Shown: positions 8,201 through 16,955 of the stretch, piece by piece | Layout of the letters: each line of letters begins with the position of its first letter | Numbering within the stretch: position 1 is the stretch's first letter | From: Cardiobacterium sp. Marseille-Q4385 | GTDB taxonomy: Bacteria; Pseudomonadota; Gammaproteobacteria; Cardiobacteriales; Cardiobacteriaceae | Length of the DNA: 64,000 nt | Direction: 5' to 3' | NCBI RefSeq assembly: GCF_916618745.1 | Contig: NZ_OU745373.1 | Span: forward strand, 2,556,501 to 2,620,500 | The notes under the pieces: generated by a model | Told to the model about the DNA's origin: nothing | The model's input: only the letters and a program-made list of their open reading frames with translations | Database searches by the model: none | Position numbers and translations under genes: made by a program

Positions 8201-10434
8201 GGCTGCGCGACGGCCAACCCATCAAAGAAGCCACGAGCAGCAGCTACACCCTGGGCAAAGACGATGCGGGACACAAAATCAGCGTCCGTGCTACCTACAC
8301 GGATAACGCTGCGCATGACGAAACCCCGCAGAGCGACGAGACAAATGCCATAGCCACGGACAACCACGCACCGAGCGACATTGCCCTCGATAACAACCAG
8401 ATTACCGAAGGCAAAGATGGCGTCACAGTAGGTCGCCTTACCACTATCGACCCCGACGCGGGTGACAGCCACACCTATACCGTGAGCGATGCGCGCTTTG
8501 AAGTCAGCGCCGATGGCACCCTGAAACTCAAAGCCGGACAGCACCTTGACTATGCAAATGAACAAGAAATCCGCCTGACCGTCAAAGCCACTGACCAGGG
8601 CGGTCTCAGTATCGAAAAAAACCTGACCCTGCACGTTGCGGATGACCCGAACTATCCCGCCCCGCAAACCCCGCCGACGGCCACAATCAGTGGTGCAGCG
8701 AGCGTCAACGAAGGCGAAGCGGCGGAATACACCGTGACCCTGGACAAAGCGAGCAACCAGCCAGTCACCCTGACGCTGACCCTGCAACATGGGGAGACCA
8801 CAGAGAGCGACCTCGGCAGCATCAGCAAAACCCTGACCATTCCGGCGGGCGAGACCAGCGCAAAAGTGAGCCTGCAAACCACCGCTGACGGCATCCCGGA
8901 AAACACCGAGCATTACAGCCTTGCCATCAGCAAAGCAGAAGGCGCGGAACTTGGCGCAGAAAAAAGCGTGACCACAGCCATTACCGATAGCGATGAAAAA
9001 GCCGCCTATCATCAAGGCAGCGTTGCCGACAGCACCTTTGCGGGAGACCGTTCGGCGAACGACTACTACTTCATCAAGGCCATTGATAGCGAATACCGCT
9101 CGACCCTTGGCCACCTGCGCGGCTATACCCCGGGTAAAGGGCTCAACATTACCTACAACTTTGCCACCTCAGCCGTAGATAGCGAGGGAGGCGAAACCCT
9201 GCCCGGATTCCGAACCTATTCTGAAGCACAAAAAGCAGGCATTCGCAGCGTGCTCAACCACATCGAAGAGCACGTCAACATCAAATTCACGGAGGGCAGC
9301 AATGCCACCCTGAACTACTACCTGCACACCATGAAAAACGACAACACCCTGGGTTATGGCACCTATGGTGGAAACGTGTACCTGTCCGGCACGCGCTACG
9401 CTGCCGACGACGCCTTCCGTACCGACATCCCTTACCGCCTGGAAGGGAAAAAACTCATCGAATACGATGGCTGGCACGCGGCTCTGCATGAAACCGGGCA
9501 TAGCATCGGCCTGAACCACCCCTTCGGCAAGACCACCGTCAACCTCAGCAGTGCGGAAGACCGCGACGACCTGAGCGTGATGTCCTATACCGCAGGGCAG
9601 ATCGTGCCACAAGTGGACGTTGACGAAGACCACTACTATAAAGACGTCGGCATCCCGCAAAACAAACTCGGTATCTACGACCTGGCCGCCCTGCATTACC
9701 GCTACGGCGTCAACCCCAACTACCACAGCGGTGATGACACCTACGGCTTCAAACCGTTTAACAAAGATGCCGTCGGCAACGACATCTACATCCACGACGG
9801 CGGCGGGCAGGACACCTTTGATGCCAGCGAACAAACGCTGGACCTCAATATCGACCTCACCCCCGGCAGCTGGATCTACGCTGGCAGCAAAGCCGAACAC
9901 CTGGCACTGGATGACAGCGGCAACCCGACCACCGGACAAGCCTTCATCGGCTACGGCACACAAATAGAGAGCGCGAAAGGCGGCACGGGCAACGACACCA
10001 TCAAGGGCAACAGCGCGGCCAACTACCTCTTCGGCTTTGACGGCAACGACAACATTGATGGTGGCGCGGGCAACGACCAAATCGAAGGCGGACGTGGCAA
10101 CGACACCCTGAAAGGCGGCGCAGGCGGAGACACCTTTATCTTCCGCAGCCCGTTTGATGGCACGATAGACACCCTGCTCGACTTTAATGCTGCCGAAGGC
10201 GACCGCATCCAGCTTGATCACAACATCTTCACCGGCCTGCAAAAAGGCAGCCTGAGTGCAGAACAAATGGTGAAAGGGACGGAAGCAAAAGACGCCGATG
10301 ACCGCATCATCTACAACCAGGCGACGGGCGAACTCGCCTACGACGCGGACGGCAACGGCAGCGGCGCAGCGGTAACCATTGCCCGCCTCGGCATCAACAC
10401 CGAACTGGAACAAAACCACATCCAGATCATCTGA
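5251..10434 (+). CDS. Giant secreted serralysin-like RTX metalloprotease with Bap-type adhesin modules
   Basis: The 1727-residue protein has these parts in order. Residues 1-130 are the N-terminal module shared with the products at 45573 and 60170. A hydrophobic Gly/Ala segment (about 139-157), an Asp/His patch and a Pro-rich stalk (about 177-230) follow. Next come eight Ig-like modules of the GEAKVG-TL-YQW type, one cadherin-like domain (about 1039-1137) and one Calx-beta-like domain (about 1144-1244). A metzincin catalytic domain carries HETGHSIGLNHP from His1413 and a Met-turn SVMSY about 30 residues later, which is the serralysin (M10B) signature. Glycine-rich RTX nonapeptides lie near 1580-1630, and the C-terminal secretion region ends in a short hydrophobic tail. 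Serralysins are calcium-stabilised zinc proteases exported by type I secretion; no transporter gene is in the window. ATG 5251 has AAGGAG 10 bases upstream. Confidence 0.85.
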   Translation: MAAQTLILKDNAGNILGEFRLGSTGVPTQVEALEGVYYQLSDANGRAPASVSGERQGNDLLVTIDGSNSLIIKNYYTNGQGALVGIQTDGTPYMYTITDNTPQHVLATEMASSNPGQENIMATAASAGGHGNSGASPAVIGGIIGGLALIGGGIALASNHKNKDDDKPHDNNGVTPNNPEPAPQPSPQPQKPQPDPNPQQPNPNPAPNPSNPYEPIPDPDPTPNPPSTPGNNQAGSIEISGEAKIGETLSANLNDADGVPASGVTYQWLANGSPINGATGSTYTIRPDDKGKSISVQAAYKDDAGHDENPTSDPTAAVADNGPPPNQRGTVTIAGEAKVGQELTSTVTDADGVPDNGVRYQWFADGVAINGAIGATYTPTPADKGKNITVSVGYTDQAGHAESVTSTPTDLVKGSTGQTSNGTLLINGDPYTGRTLTATIDDADGLPDSGIRYQWFADGVLINNATGANYTLTPAERGKNITVTAGYTDKAGNAESITSSPTEAVSDKPQPTTQNHDPTGEVTINGNLNVGETLVATNTLQDEDGMGSVIYRWYAGGREIGVGTTYKLTAAEKGKTITAKAEYVDSKYHTESVISQETATVEDALPPPPNPNPNPTPTPTPNPGPGPQPNPGGGNGIATLSGEAKVGQTLTVNINDIDGVPSGGIAYQWMANGKAINNATASTYTITPSDKGKHISVHIEYTDFLGNQESINSDATAAIGDGTTPIPPQPPAQNHAPSGNLTIGGEAKIGQTLSVRSTLADEDGMGTVTYRWLADGKEIGVGASYTLTEAEKGKTITVKAEYTDGKGTAESVSSSATAAVEDTAPSPQPNPNPQPPAQNHMPSGSVSISGETKVGGTLTAHNTLDDADGMGTVTYRWLADGKEIGVGASYTLTEAEKGKSITVKAEYTDGKGTAESVSSSATAAVEDAAPSPQPNPNPNPQPPAPSPNQQGTVVISGEAKVGATLIAKVSDADGYSADKVHYQWLRDGQPIKEATSSSYTLGKDDAGHKISVRATYTDNAAHDETPQSDETNAIATDNHAPSDIALDNNQITEGKDGVTVGRLTTIDPDAGDSHTYTVSDARFEVSADGTLKLKAGQHLDYANEQEIRLTVKATDQGGLSIEKNLTLHVADDPNYPAPQTPPTATISGAASVNEGEAAEYTVTLDKASNQPVTLTLTLQHGETTESDLGSISKTLTIPAGETSAKVSLQTTADGIPENTEHYSLAISKAEGAELGAEKSVTTAITDSDEKAAYHQGSVADSTFAGDRSANDYYFIKAIDSEYRSTLGHLRGYTPGKGLNITYNFATSAVDSEGGETLPGFRTYSEAQKAGIRSVLNHIEEHVNIKFTEGSNATLNYYLHTMKNDNTLGYGTYGGNVYLSGTRYAADDAFRTDIPYRLEGKKLIEYDGWHAALHETGHSIGLNHPFGKTTVNLSSAEDRDDLSVMSYTAGQIVPQVDVDEDHYYKDVGIPQNKLGIYDLAALHYRYGVNPNYHSGDDTYGFKPFNKDAVGNDIYIHDGGGQDTFDASEQTLDLNIDLTPGSWIYAGSKAEHLALDDSGNPTTGQAFIGYGTQIESAKGGTGNDTIKGNSAANYLFGFDGNDNIDGGAGNDQIEGGRGNDTLKGGAGGDTFIFRSPFDGTIDTLLDFNAAEGDRIQLDHNIFTGLQKGSLSAEQMVKGTEAKDADDRIIYNQATGELAYDADGNGSGAAVTIARLGINTELEQNHIQII

Positions 10435-10445
10435 AGCCATGACGG

Positions 10446-10496
10446 CTCGCCGTTAGACGGCGAGAAAAAATCCGACGCGTCAGCGTCGGATTTTTT
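10446..10496 (+). terminator. Double hairpin with terminator after the metalloprotease gene
   Basis: A first stem CTCGCCGT-TAG-ACGGCGAG (10446-10464) is followed by ATCCGACGC-GTCA-GCGTCGGAT (10470-10491) with A residues before and T residues after. It can work in both directions. Confidence 0.85.
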
Positions 10497-10502
10497 ATGC
10501 CC

Positions 10503-11237
10503 CCGTCGCTTGAACGAAGCGATAAAACCGTCGCTTGAACGAAGCGATAAAACCGTCGCTTGAACGAAGCGATAAAACCGTCGCTTGAACGAAGCGATAA
10601 AACCGTCGCTTGAACGAAGCGATAAAACCGTCGCTTGAACGAAGCGATAAAACCGTCGCTTGAACGAAGCGATAAAACCGTCGCTTGAACGAAGCGATAA
10701 AACCGTCGCTTGAACGAAGCGATAAAACCGTCGCTTGAACGAAGCGATAAAACCGTCGCTTGAACGAAGCGATAAAACCGTCGCTTGAACGAAGCGATAA
10801 AACCGTCGCTTGAACGAAGCGATAAAACCGTCGCTTGAACGAAGCGATAAAACCGTCGCTTGAACGAAGCGATAAAACCGTCGCTTGAACGAAGCGATAA
10901 AACCGTCGCTTGAACGAAGCGATAAAACCGTCGCTTGAACGAAGCGATAAAACCGTCGCTTGAACGAAGCGATAAAACCGTCGCTTGAACGAAGAGATAA
11001 AAACGTCGCTTGAACGAAGCGATAAAACCGTCGCTTGAACGAAGCGATAAAACCGTCGCTTGAACGAAGCGATAAAACCGTCGCTTGAACGAAGCGATAA
11101 AACCGTCGCTTGAACGAAGCGATAAAACCGTCGCTTGAACGAAGCGATAAAACCGTCGCTTGAACGAAGCGATAAAACCGTCGCTTGAACGAAGCGATAA
11201 AACCGTCGCTTGAGCGAAGCGACAAAACCGTCGCTTG
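10503..11237. repeat. 25-bp hairpin tandem array, 29 full copies
   Basis: The unit is CCGTCGCTTGAACGAAGCG followed by ATAAAA. It starts at 10503 and repeats every 25 bases to 11227, with a 10-base partial copy after it. Each unit holds a 6-bp stem, TCGCTT-GAACG-AAGCGA. All copies are identical apart from changes near 10996-11003 and in the last unit. There are no spacers, so it is not a CRISPR array. No gene lies between 10435 and 11357. Confidence 0.95.
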
Positions 11238-11332
11238 TGGTTTTGCCGCTACGCGAATGGGTTTAACCCCACGCCAGTCCCTCGCTCACCAGGTGAGGGG
11301 CTTTTTGTTGTGTACGGATGCCGGATTTTGTG

Positions 11333-11353
11333 CAAAAAGCTGCCGCGCGGCAG
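11333..11353 (-). terminator. Rho-independent terminator for the DUF5682 gene
   Basis: On the minus strand the palindrome CTGCCGCGCGGCAG (11340-11353) is followed by a run of T residues (A residues at 11334-11338 on the plus strand). It lies just after the stop codon. Confidence 0.8.
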
Positions 11354-11357
11354 TCTG

Positions 11358-13562
11358 TTAACCCGCTTTCAGTCCCAGCAGGCGGGCGACGGTCTGCATC
11401 GCCGCTTGGGCGGCTTCTTCGTTGATGGTGCCGGTGGTGCCCATCGTCATGGTGCGGCTGCCGCTATTTTGTCCTGCCTGCATCCGCGCTTTGTCGCCGA
11501 GTTGGCGACGTTCGCCGGCCTCGAATGCGGTGAAGGTGCGGCGCAGGAGCGGCAGCAGTTCGGTGAAGCGCTCTTCCGGCAGGTCGCGCAGCCAGTCGTT
11601 GATGATGTGCCACAGAGTGTCGTGCACGAGCAATACGGTGCCACTTTGGTAGAGGAAGCCTTCCAGCCATTGGGCGGCGTCGGCGTAGTTGCCACCGCGC
11701 GAGAGTTGGCGGTGCAGTTCGGTGGCGACGGTTTCTGCGTCGGTTTGCTGGCGGTCGTAGTGGTCGCGCCAGGCGTTGCCGGCGAGCAGCGGGTGGATGT
11801 GTTGTGAGGTGGTTTGGGCGTGGATGTAGTCGTGCCAGTAGCGGCTAGCGCCCGCATCGTTCAGCGCGGCGAGGGCGGCGCCGGCGCTGCGGGTGAGGCG
11901 ACAGAGGGTTTGCGCGCTGTCGTTGTCGATGTTCATGCAGCCCTGGACGCCGCCGGCGGCGAGGCGGGCAAGCAGGGTGTCGAGCAGGTGGGCAAGGGCA
12001 GCGGTGTCTGTTTGTCGTACGTTGCCGTAGCGCAGGGTTTCGGCGAGGTGGGGCAGGGCGGCGAGGGTGTCGGCGAGGTCACGGTTATCGACGCTGAGGG
12101 CGGCGATGGCGGCGGCGAGTGCGGCGACGAGGTCGGGCAGTTCGGCGGGCAGGACGTGTTCGAGGCGTTCGGCGAGCGCGGCGAGGCTTTGGTCTTGGTG
12201 CAGGGTGCTGGTGATGTAGGTGGTGACGGCGCTTTCCAGGGTGTTGCCGTACACGGCTTTTTCGGTGAGGCGGATGTGTTGTTCGGGCTGGTATTCGAGG
12301 CGCCAGGCTTCTTTGTAGGTGCCTTTGCCGCTGCGCGCCAGCGGGGTGGCCCACAGGCCGCCGTCGAGGAGGTTCAGGCGGTGGATGTATTGGCTGCGCG
12401 CAAGGTCGAGCGGTTTGCGCAGGTCGAGGATGATTTCGCGGCTTTCGGCGGTTTGCGGCAGGCGCAGTTGTTTGCGCTGTTTGTCGATGTCGGCGATGAG
12501 CGGCAGTTGCGGGGTGTTTTCGGGGACGCTGCCGATGGTGTCGCCGATGAGCCATTCGTGCTGGATGCGGTCGATGATGGCGCTGTCGCCCATGCCGATG
12601 GTGCTGGCGAGGGCGTCGGTGTAGTCGGCGAGGGCGACGCGGGTCTGGCCGCGCAGGGCAGCGGTGGTGCGCGCGAGGCGCAGGGTTTCGATGAGGTGCG
12701 CCGCCGAGATGTCGTAGTGTTTGTCGCGCAGGTGTTTGGCGGCCTGACTCAGCCAGCGCACGCCGTCGTCGTCCGGATGTTGCCAGAGGTGGGCGTACCA
12801 GTTTGGTGCCTGGACGCCTGCGCCGTAGCCGCTTTGGTAGGTGAGGCGGCTGTTGGTCCAGGGGATCCAGGTGCTGTCCACTTTGCTTTTGGCGAGGCCT
12901 TTGAGCAGGGCGTTGTCGTCTTTGACGGCAACGGCGCTTTGCAGGGCGGGGATGTGCCAGGCGCCGCAGATGACGGCGAGGCGTTCGCTGTCTTTGGCGG
13001 CGGCGCGGATGGTTTTGCGCATCCATGCTTCGCGCTTGTGGTCGCTGGCGCTGGCCGCTTCCGGCAGGGCATCGCGCAGGGCGGCAATGGCTTCGGTAAC
13101 GGCGGCAAAGAGGTCTTCGCCGTCGCCGCGCTGTTCGACGGTGGCTTCCCACCATTCTTCGCCGTCGCGGTAGCCGGCGATGTCGGCGAGGTAGTCAAAG
13201 GGGTGGCGGGCGGTGGCGGGGGTGTCGTCGTTGTCGTTTTCGTCGTCGGCGAGGGTGTAGGCCAGCGGCAGGTCGCAGAAGGTCAGCGGGACGTGATGCG
13301 CGATGGCGTATTGCATGGTCTGCCATTCGGGCGACCAGGCGGCGAAGGGGTAGTACACGGCGCGCTGTGGGGCGTCGGGCCGGTAGGCGAGCAGGGCGAC
13401 GGGCGGCTGCATCCCCGCATCTGCCACGAGCGGCAGCAGGGCATCGGCTTCGGGCGGTCCTTCGAGCAGGATGCGGTCGGGTTGCAGGACGTTGAGCGCG
13501 GCGATGAGGTGGCGGGCGGAGCCGGGGCCGTGGTGGCGGATGCCGTAGTAGTAGATGGTCAT
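11358..13562 (-). CDS. DUF5682 family protein
   Basis: The 734-residue cytosolic protein begins MTIYYYGIRHHGPGSARHL and continues with LQPDRILLEGPPEADAL, PPVALLAYRPDAP and PFAAWSPEWQTMQYA. These are hallmarks of the DUF5682 N-terminal region, which is remotely like TraB/EreA-type hydrolases. The rest is helical and Ala/Leu-rich. In other bacteria DUF5682 genes usually sit with a MoxR-type AAA ATPase, a VWA-domain protein and SWIM zinc-finger or DUF5691 genes. Here no such partner is adjacent: the upstream neighbour is mrcB and the downstream side is the hairpin array. The biochemical function is unknown. ATG 13562 is the natural start because the conserved motif begins within five residues of it. 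Confidence 0.75.
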   Translation of the reverse strand: MTIYYYGIRHHGPGSARHLIAALNVLQPDRILLEGPPEADALLPLVADAGMQPPVALLAYRPDAPQRAVYYPFAAWSPEWQTMQYAIAHHVPLTFCDLPLAYTLADDENDNDDTPATARHPFDYLADIAGYRDGEEWWEATVEQRGDGEDLFAAVTEAIAALRDALPEAASASDHKREAWMRKTIRAAAKDSERLAVICGAWHIPALQSAVAVKDDNALLKGLAKSKVDSTWIPWTNSRLTYQSGYGAGVQAPNWYAHLWQHPDDDGVRWLSQAAKHLRDKHYDISAAHLIETLRLARTTAALRGQTRVALADYTDALASTIGMGDSAIIDRIQHEWLIGDTIGSVPENTPQLPLIADIDKQRKQLRLPQTAESREIILDLRKPLDLARSQYIHRLNLLDGGLWATPLARSGKGTYKEAWRLEYQPEQHIRLTEKAVYGNTLESAVTTYITSTLHQDQSLAALAERLEHVLPAELPDLVAALAAAIAALSVDNRDLADTLAALPHLAETLRYGNVRQTDTAALAHLLDTLLARLAAGGVQGCMNIDNDSAQTLCRLTRSAGAALAALNDAGASRYWHDYIHAQTTSQHIHPLLAGNAWRDHYDRQQTDAETVATELHRQLSRGGNYADAAQWLEGFLYQSGTVLLVHDTLWHIINDWLRDLPEERFTELLPLLRRTFTAFEAGERRQLGDKARMQAGQNSGSRTMTMGTTGTINEEAAQAAMQTVARLLGLKAG

Positions 13563-13604
13563 GGGTCAGACTTTCAGGTGCACGGTGGCGGGGAGTAGGT
13601 TGCC

Positions 13605-13736
13605 GCTTGCTTGGCGGGGTCGCGTTTATACCGCTTGGCGGTGCTTTGCCAACAGCAGAAAAGGCAGGCTGTGCCTGCCCGGTGGGCTGAAGCCCACTCT
13701 AGGCGGGCCCAGTATTTATAACGCTTGGCGGTGGGC
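13605..13736. repeat. Dispersed CCAAGCGG-type repeat cluster between mrcB and the DUF5682 gene
   Basis: On the minus strand this gap holds two units of the form CCGCCAAGCG-TATAAA and CCCAGTATTTATAACGCTTG (13704 onward), plus the small palindrome GGGCTGAAGCCC. The same pieces recur at 27731-28086, and the first kind forms an array at 42773-43055. No gene is visible here. Confidence 0.6.
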
Positions 13737-16160
13737 TCAGTTGCCGGGCCCCCAGCCTTCGACAGGCACTCCGGTGCTGCCGCCACCACCGCCCCAGTTG
13801 CCGCCGCCTGCCGGTTGTTCCCATTGCAGGCCGCCACTGTTGTTGTTATCGAAGACGCCAGTGCCGTCTTCGTCGTCGTCACGCTGCACAGGACGCGGCG
13901 CGGCGCAAGCCTGGTAGTGGGTCGGCTCGGAGCCGGCGATGAAGGCGAATTCTGCCGCGCGACCACCGCAGCCTTGTCCGGCTAGCGCGCCGCTGTATTT
14001 GTCCACCATGCGGGTGACGACACCGTCTGGTTTTTTCAGTTCCAGCGGTTCGTTCGGCAGGTTTTTCATGATGTCCATCCACACCCGCATCGCGCCTTTG
14101 CCGCCGGTCAGGCGGGTGATTTTGTTTTCGTCGTTGCCGACCCAGACGACGGTGAGGAGGTTGCCGGTAAAGCCGGCGAACCAGCTGTCGCGGTAGCTGT
14201 CGGTGGTGCCGGTTTTGCCCGCGACGTTCAGCGAGGCGCTGACTTTTTCTTTGAGCGCGGTAGCCGTACCCCGGCGCGGGATTTCCTGCATGGTCGAGGT
14301 GATGAGGTAGTGCGGGCCTGGCTCAATAGCTTTCACCGCTTTGAGGTCGAAGCGGCTGACGATGGTGCCATCCTGGGTGGTAATTTCGCGGATGGAGCGC
14401 AGCGGGATGAGGTAGCCGCCGCTCGCGAAGGTTTCGTAGATTTGCGCGACGTCGATGGCGCTCATGCTGATGGCGCCGAGCGAGACGGAGGGGTTGTTGC
14501 GAATGGGGTTTTCCGGGCGCGGTTTGTAGCCGAGGCGTTGCAGGGTGTCGGTGACGTCTTTGATGCCGACATCAAGCGCGATGCGCGCGGTCGGGATGTT
14601 GTAGGAGCGGATGAGCGATTCTTGCAGGGTGACTTTGCCGTGGTTGCGCTTGTCGTAGTTTTTCGGCGACCAGGTTTTGCCACCGGTTTTGTAGTTAAGC
14701 GGGCTGTCATCGAGTGGGGTGGCGAGGGTGTAGAGCTGCGGGTATTCGAGCGCGGTCAGGTACACCATGGGTTTGACGACGGAGCCGATGTTGCGCAGGG
14801 AGTAGAGTGCGCGGTTGTAGCCTTGTTCGTTTGGCACTCGCGAGCCGATGACGGCCAGCACTTCGGCGTTGCCGGTGTTGACGACAACAGCCGAGCTTTG
14901 CAGGAAGTCTTTTTTCAGGCCGTTGCGTTTTTCCAGGGTGGGCAGGGCGCCGGTCAGGGCATCCTGGGTTTTTTGCTGGATGAGCGGGTCAAGGGTGGTG
15001 AAGATGTTGAGGCCGTCTTTGGTGAGGTCTTCTTCTTTGTAGTGTTCGCCGAGCTGCTGGTAAACGAGGTCAACGAAGGCGGGGAAGCGCACCCGCGCCC
15101 GCTGGGCATCGACCGGCACGACGTCAAGCGGCAGCGATTGCGCGAGCTTCATGTCGGTTTCGCTGATGAGGTTGTTCTGCTGCATGAGGCTGAGCATCAT
15201 GTTGCGCCGTTGCAGGGCGTATTCGGGGTGGCGGCGCGGGTCAGCAAGGCCGGGTTCGCGCACGAGGCCGATGAGCATGGCGATTTCGTGCAGGCCGAGG
15301 TCTTTGAGTTCTTTGTCGAAGTAGTATTCGCTGGCAAGGCCAAAGCCGTGGATGGCACGCTGGCCGTCCTGACCGAGGTAGATTTCGTTGAGATAGCCTT
15401 CGAGGATGTCTTTTTTGCTGTTGTGGTATTCGAGGACAAGTGCCATCAGCACTTCTTTGAGTTTGCGCGACAGGGTTTGTTCGTTGGTGAGGTAGTGGTT
15501 TTTGATGAATTGCTGGGTGAGGGTACTGGCGCCCTGTTTGCCGGATTTCTGGATGTAGGTGACGTAGATGGAGCGAGCGAGGCCGCGCGGGTCAATGCCG
15601 GGGTGGCGCCAGAAGTTTTTGTCTTCGACGGCGATCAGGCTGTCAACAAGCACCGGCGGCACGTCTTCGAGGTTGACCAGTACGCGGTCCTGTTTGCTCG
15701 CCGGGTAGATGCTGGCGATATGCAGCGGTTCGAGGCGTTCGAGGACTTCTTCTTCGAGGGTGCTGAGGTTTTGCACGCTGCTGACTTTGTTTTTGTCAAA
15801 TTGCACTTGCATCCGCCGTGCCGGACGCTGGCCGTCCCAGAAGTTGAAGGGTTGGGCGTAGTATTCGACGGTGTTGCCTTCGCGGTGGTACTGCTTGATG
15901 TTGTTTGGGCTAGCGACTTCGCGGTAGTCGAGCAGTTTGAGTTCGTTGATGAGGTCTTCGGGGGTGAGCGTCGCACCTTTGTAGAGTTCGAGCGGGCGGG
16001 CATACACGCGCGCCGGCATGGACCACAGCGCACCACCCAGTTTGCGGTCATCAAGGTGGTACTCTTTTTCGAGTTTCATCGCGTACATGAAGAGCAGCAC
16101 GCAGCCGAAGATGCCGAGGATAATCAGGAAGTAGAAGGTGTTACGGATGAGGCGTAGCAA
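13737..16160 (-). CDS. mrcB: Penicillin-binding protein 1B (bifunctional glycosyltransferase/transpeptidase)
   Basis: This 807-residue class A PBP polymerises and crosslinks peptidoglycan on the outer face of the inner membrane. One membrane segment spans about residues 8-28. A UB2H-like linker (ARVYARPLELYKG to QVQFDKNKV) marks it as PBP1b rather than PBP1a. The GT51 domain follows, with EDKNFWRHPGIDPRG near residue 178 and QGASTLTQQFIKN. The transpeptidase domain has the SVVK serine motif near 460, SYN, and KTGTT near 647. The tail is Gly-rich and Pro-rich, as often seen in PBP1b. It follows thyA after 18 bases and is probably on the lgt-thyA transcript. ATG 16160 gives the expected short cytosolic leader. 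Confidence 0.9.
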   Translation of the reverse strand: MLRLIRNTFYFLIILGIFGCVLLFMYAMKLEKEYHLDDRKLGGALWSMPARVYARPLELYKGATLTPEDLINELKLLDYREVASPNNIKQYHREGNTVEYYAQPFNFWDGQRPARRMQVQFDKNKVSSVQNLSTLEEEVLERLEPLHIASIYPASKQDRVLVNLEDVPPVLVDSLIAVEDKNFWRHPGIDPRGLARSIYVTYIQKSGKQGASTLTQQFIKNHYLTNEQTLSRKLKEVLMALVLEYHNSKKDILEGYLNEIYLGQDGQRAIHGFGLASEYYFDKELKDLGLHEIAMLIGLVREPGLADPRRHPEYALQRRNMMLSLMQQNNLISETDMKLAQSLPLDVVPVDAQRARVRFPAFVDLVYQQLGEHYKEEDLTKDGLNIFTTLDPLIQQKTQDALTGALPTLEKRNGLKKDFLQSSAVVVNTGNAEVLAVIGSRVPNEQGYNRALYSLRNIGSVVKPMVYLTALEYPQLYTLATPLDDSPLNYKTGGKTWSPKNYDKRNHGKVTLQESLIRSYNIPTARIALDVGIKDVTDTLQRLGYKPRPENPIRNNPSVSLGAISMSAIDVAQIYETFASGGYLIPLRSIREITTQDGTIVSRFDLKAVKAIEPGPHYLITSTMQEIPRRGTATALKEKVSASLNVAGKTGTTDSYRDSWFAGFTGNLLTVVWVGNDENKITRLTGGKGAMRVWMDIMKNLPNEPLELKKPDGVVTRMVDKYSGALAGQGCGGRAAEFAFIAGSEPTHYQACAAPRPVQRDDDEDGTGVFDNNNSGGLQWEQPAGGGNWGGGGGSTGVPVEGWGPGN

Positions 16161-16178
16161 GGGTGTTCTCCGGTTGGG

Positions 16179-16955
16179 TTAGACGGCCACGGGCGCTTTG
16201 ATGGGCGGATGGCTGTGGTAGTGCTGTAACTGGATATCGTCGTAGTGGTAGCTGTCGATGCTTGCCGCCTGGCGCAGGGCTAGCGTGGGCAGCGGGTAGG
16301 GCGTGCGGCTGAGTTGTTCACGCGCCTGGTCGAAGTGGTTGTTGTAGAGGTGCACGTCGCCGCCCGTCCAGATGAAGTCGCCAACTTGCAGTCCGGCCTG
16401 CTGCGCCATCATGTGCGTCAGGAGGGCATAGCTTGCGATGTTAAATGGCACGCCGAGGAAGACGTCCGCCGAGCGCTGGTAGAGTTGGCAGGAAAGGCGG
16501 CCACCCGCAACGTAGAACTGGAACAGGGTGTGGCAGGGCATCAGCGCCATGTCCGCCAGTTCGCCGACGTTCCAGGCCGAGACGATCATGCGGCGCGAGT
16601 CGGGGTCGGTTTTCAGGAGATGCAGGACGTGGGCAATCTGGTCGTGTCCAGCCCAGTCGCGCCACTGCTTGCCGTAAATCGGGCCGAGGTCGCCGTGCTC
16701 GTCCGCCCATTCGTCCCAGATGGTTACACCGTTATCGCGCAGGTAACCGATGTTGGTTTCGCCGCGCAGGAACCACAGCAGTTCATGCACGATGGATTTG
16801 AAATGCACACGCTTGGTGGTAAGCAGCGGGAACCCGTCCTGCAAGTTCAGGCGCATCTGGTAGCCGAAAACGGAGCGCGTCCCCGTGCCGGTGCGGTCAG
16901 CCTTGGTGCTGCCGTGCTCCAGCACATGGCGCAGAAGGTCAAGATACGCTTGCAC
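16179..16955 (-). CDS. thyA: Thymidylate synthase
   Basis: ThyA methylates dUMP to dTMP using methylenetetrahydrofolate. At 258 residues it is close to the 264 of the E. coli enzyme. The catalytic cysteine lies in ALMPCHTLFQFYV, and the substrate-binding blocks DRTGTGTRSVFG, SCQLYQRSADVFLGVPFNIA and GGDVHLYNNHFDQ are all present. It overlaps the end of lgt by 17 bases, the classic lgt-thyA arrangement of gammaproteobacteria, which implies co-translation. Confidence 0.97.
   Translation of the reverse strand: MQAYLDLLRHVLEHGSTKADRTGTGTRSVFGYQMRLNLQDGFPLLTTKRVHFKSIVHELLWFLRGETNIGYLRDNGVTIWDEWADEHGDLGPIYGKQWRDWAGHDQIAHVLHLLKTDPDSRRMIVSAWNVGELADMALMPCHTLFQFYVAGGRLSCQLYQRSADVFLGVPFNIASYALLTHMMAQQAGLQVGDFIWTGGDVHLYNNHFDQAREQLSRTPYPLPTLALRQAASIDSYHYDDIQLQHYHSHPPIKAPVAV

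Noticed and set aside
10338..11225. 295-residue ORF on the minus strand with perfect 25-residue repeats
   Set aside because: It is the translation of the 25-bp hairpin array, which has no stop on that strand. It has no ribosome site and its unit is defined by a DNA palindrome, not codons.
10503..11237. Possible CRISPR array
   Set aside because: Repeats abut directly, with no spacers and no cas genes in the window. The same applies to 42773-43055.
11814..13598. 594-residue plus-strand ORF opposite the DUF5682 gene, and similar long antisense ORFs over mrcB (14310-16157) and clpB (25556-27247)
   Set aside because: Their composition is that of antisense shadows (Val/Ala/Gly/Phe-rich), and the opposite strand encodes clear protein families.
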